Assembly: GCA_020744425.1 (NCBI GenBank)
Contig: JAGMUV010000021.1
Coordinates: 868,001-932,000 of the forward strand
Length of the DNA: 64,000 nucleotides
Reading direction: 5' to 3'
From: Dactylonectria macrodidyma
Taxonomy: Eukaryota; Ascomycota; Sordariomycetes; Hypocreales; Nectriaceae
Both the position numbers and the translations under genes were made by a program. Below are positions 63,503 through 64,000 of the stretch, in pieces. Under the pieces are notes generated by a model, which was not told the origin of the DNA, made no database searches, and saw nothing but the letters and a program-made list of their open reading frames with translations. Numbering within the stretch: the first letter of the stretch is position 1; each line of letters begins with the position of its first letter.

Positions 63503-64000
63503 TTACTCCAAAAATTCTACTTGCTCAATTCGCAACTGCATGTGGTCAAGAAGCTGCTGGGCCTCGAGACGCAAAGAGTCCAGATCCGACCGGACATACC
63601 ATTTATGCGCCCAGGCTGCGGATCGAGCTATCCCTATCCATTTACGCTGATCTCCTTCTTTGTAGGTGCTGACGTAAACAAGTCGTTTACCCTCGTCATC
63701 GAACAGTTGCTGCACCTTCGTCGAGAAATGACCTAGGTTTGGACTGATCCACCACCAGTTCGCCCAGTCACCGCTGCGTGATATGCCTAACCACCACCGC
63801 TTGCCACCTTCAAGCCAGGTAGTGACATGAATCATGCGAAGTCCTTGATCATCGAATAACTTCTGCGACTCTGACGAGAATTCGGCAAGGTCGCTGTGGA
63901 TGAAGAGCCGGCTAGCCCAGTTTCCGCCCCGGGAAATGCCAATCCAAAAACGATTGCCTTTCTCGACGTAAGTGTGTGCATATATCAGTCGTAGGGCCTC
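63503..64000 (-). CDS. C-terminus of a tandem-repeat protein (5' part outside window)
   Basis: The leftward frame is open from the window edge to the stop at 63503 (165 codons). It holds three copies of a unit of about 53 aa: hydrophobic-VYV-(S/T)TY, a basic loop, then W-(I/L)-G-I-(S/A)-R-x-G/A-x-W-A, about 20 residues, and LFDD-(Q/E)-G. Trp residues are strikingly regular. The layout recalls beta-propeller-like or bacterial tandem repeat domains (such as those joined to fungal beta-lactamase-like proteases), but the family is not certain. The N-terminal domain that would give the function lies beyond the edge. Confidence 0.7.
   Translation of the reverse strand, partial: EALRLIYAHTYVEKGNRFWIGISRGGNWASRLFIHSDLAEFSSESQKLFDDQGLRMIHVTTWLEGGKRWWLGISRSGDWANWWWISPNLGHFSTKVQQLFDDEGKRLVYVSTYKEGDQRKWIGIARSAAWAHKWYVRSDLDSLRLEAQQLLDHMQLRIEQVEFLE

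Overview
This is nuclear DNA of a filamentous ascomycete (Pezizomycotina, probably Sordariomycetes). The evidence is short spliceosomal introns of 47-75 nt with GTRNGT donors and CTNAC/CTAAT branch sites, HET/NLR-type WD40 repeats, a PTH11-like rhodopsin-domain protein, a fungal gasdermin, a Cps1-like glycosyltransferase and fungal DNA transposons (hAT, MULE, piggyBac, Fot/pogo). Gene density is low, many genes are broken and transposons are abundant, so the window looks like an accessory, fast-evolving compartment rather than core chromosome.

Region 1-8220 is the most interesting part. A divergent pair reads outward from a 400-bp promoter: leftward, a zinc-finger protein fused to at least 16 near-identical WD40 repeats and open at the window edge; rightward, a four-exon subtilisin-like protease with a DUF7580-like helical N-terminus. 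Tail-to-tail with the protease lies a 281-residue fungal gasdermin (RCD-1/HET-Q1 type). This matches the known fungal arrangement in which an S8 protease cleaves and activates a gasdermin to trigger regulated cell death. A repeat-bearing candidate sensor is directly attached here.

Region 8220-24600 carries an SDR relic, a decayed hAT element (about 3.6 kb, itself hit by a 487-bp MITE) inserted into a small secreted-protein gene, an ankyrin relic, an intact six-exon rhodopsin-domain membrane protein, an alpha/beta-hydrolase killed by two Trp-to-stop changes, an arylamine N-acetyltransferase, and a small RING-finger gene that only appears after splicing.

Region 24600-37400 is transposon-rich: a MULE, a LINE 3' fragment with an internal inversion, a truncated ATP-dependent DNA ligase, a mariner-like MITE, a DUF3716-type gene with a one-base frameshift in a C-run, a secreted hydrophobic protein, a GTP cyclohydrolase I relic and a nearly complete piggyBac.

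Region 37400-64000 holds a GH16 beta-glucanase-like protein without a signal peptide, a Cps1-like GT2 synthase, a second decayed subtilase, a complete SDR, an intact Fot/pogo transposon beside related MITEs, a secreted beta-helix protein, relics of DUF1752, Helitron, LINE and Copia sequences, an HSL-type esterase, and at the right edge the C-terminus of a tandem-repeat protein.
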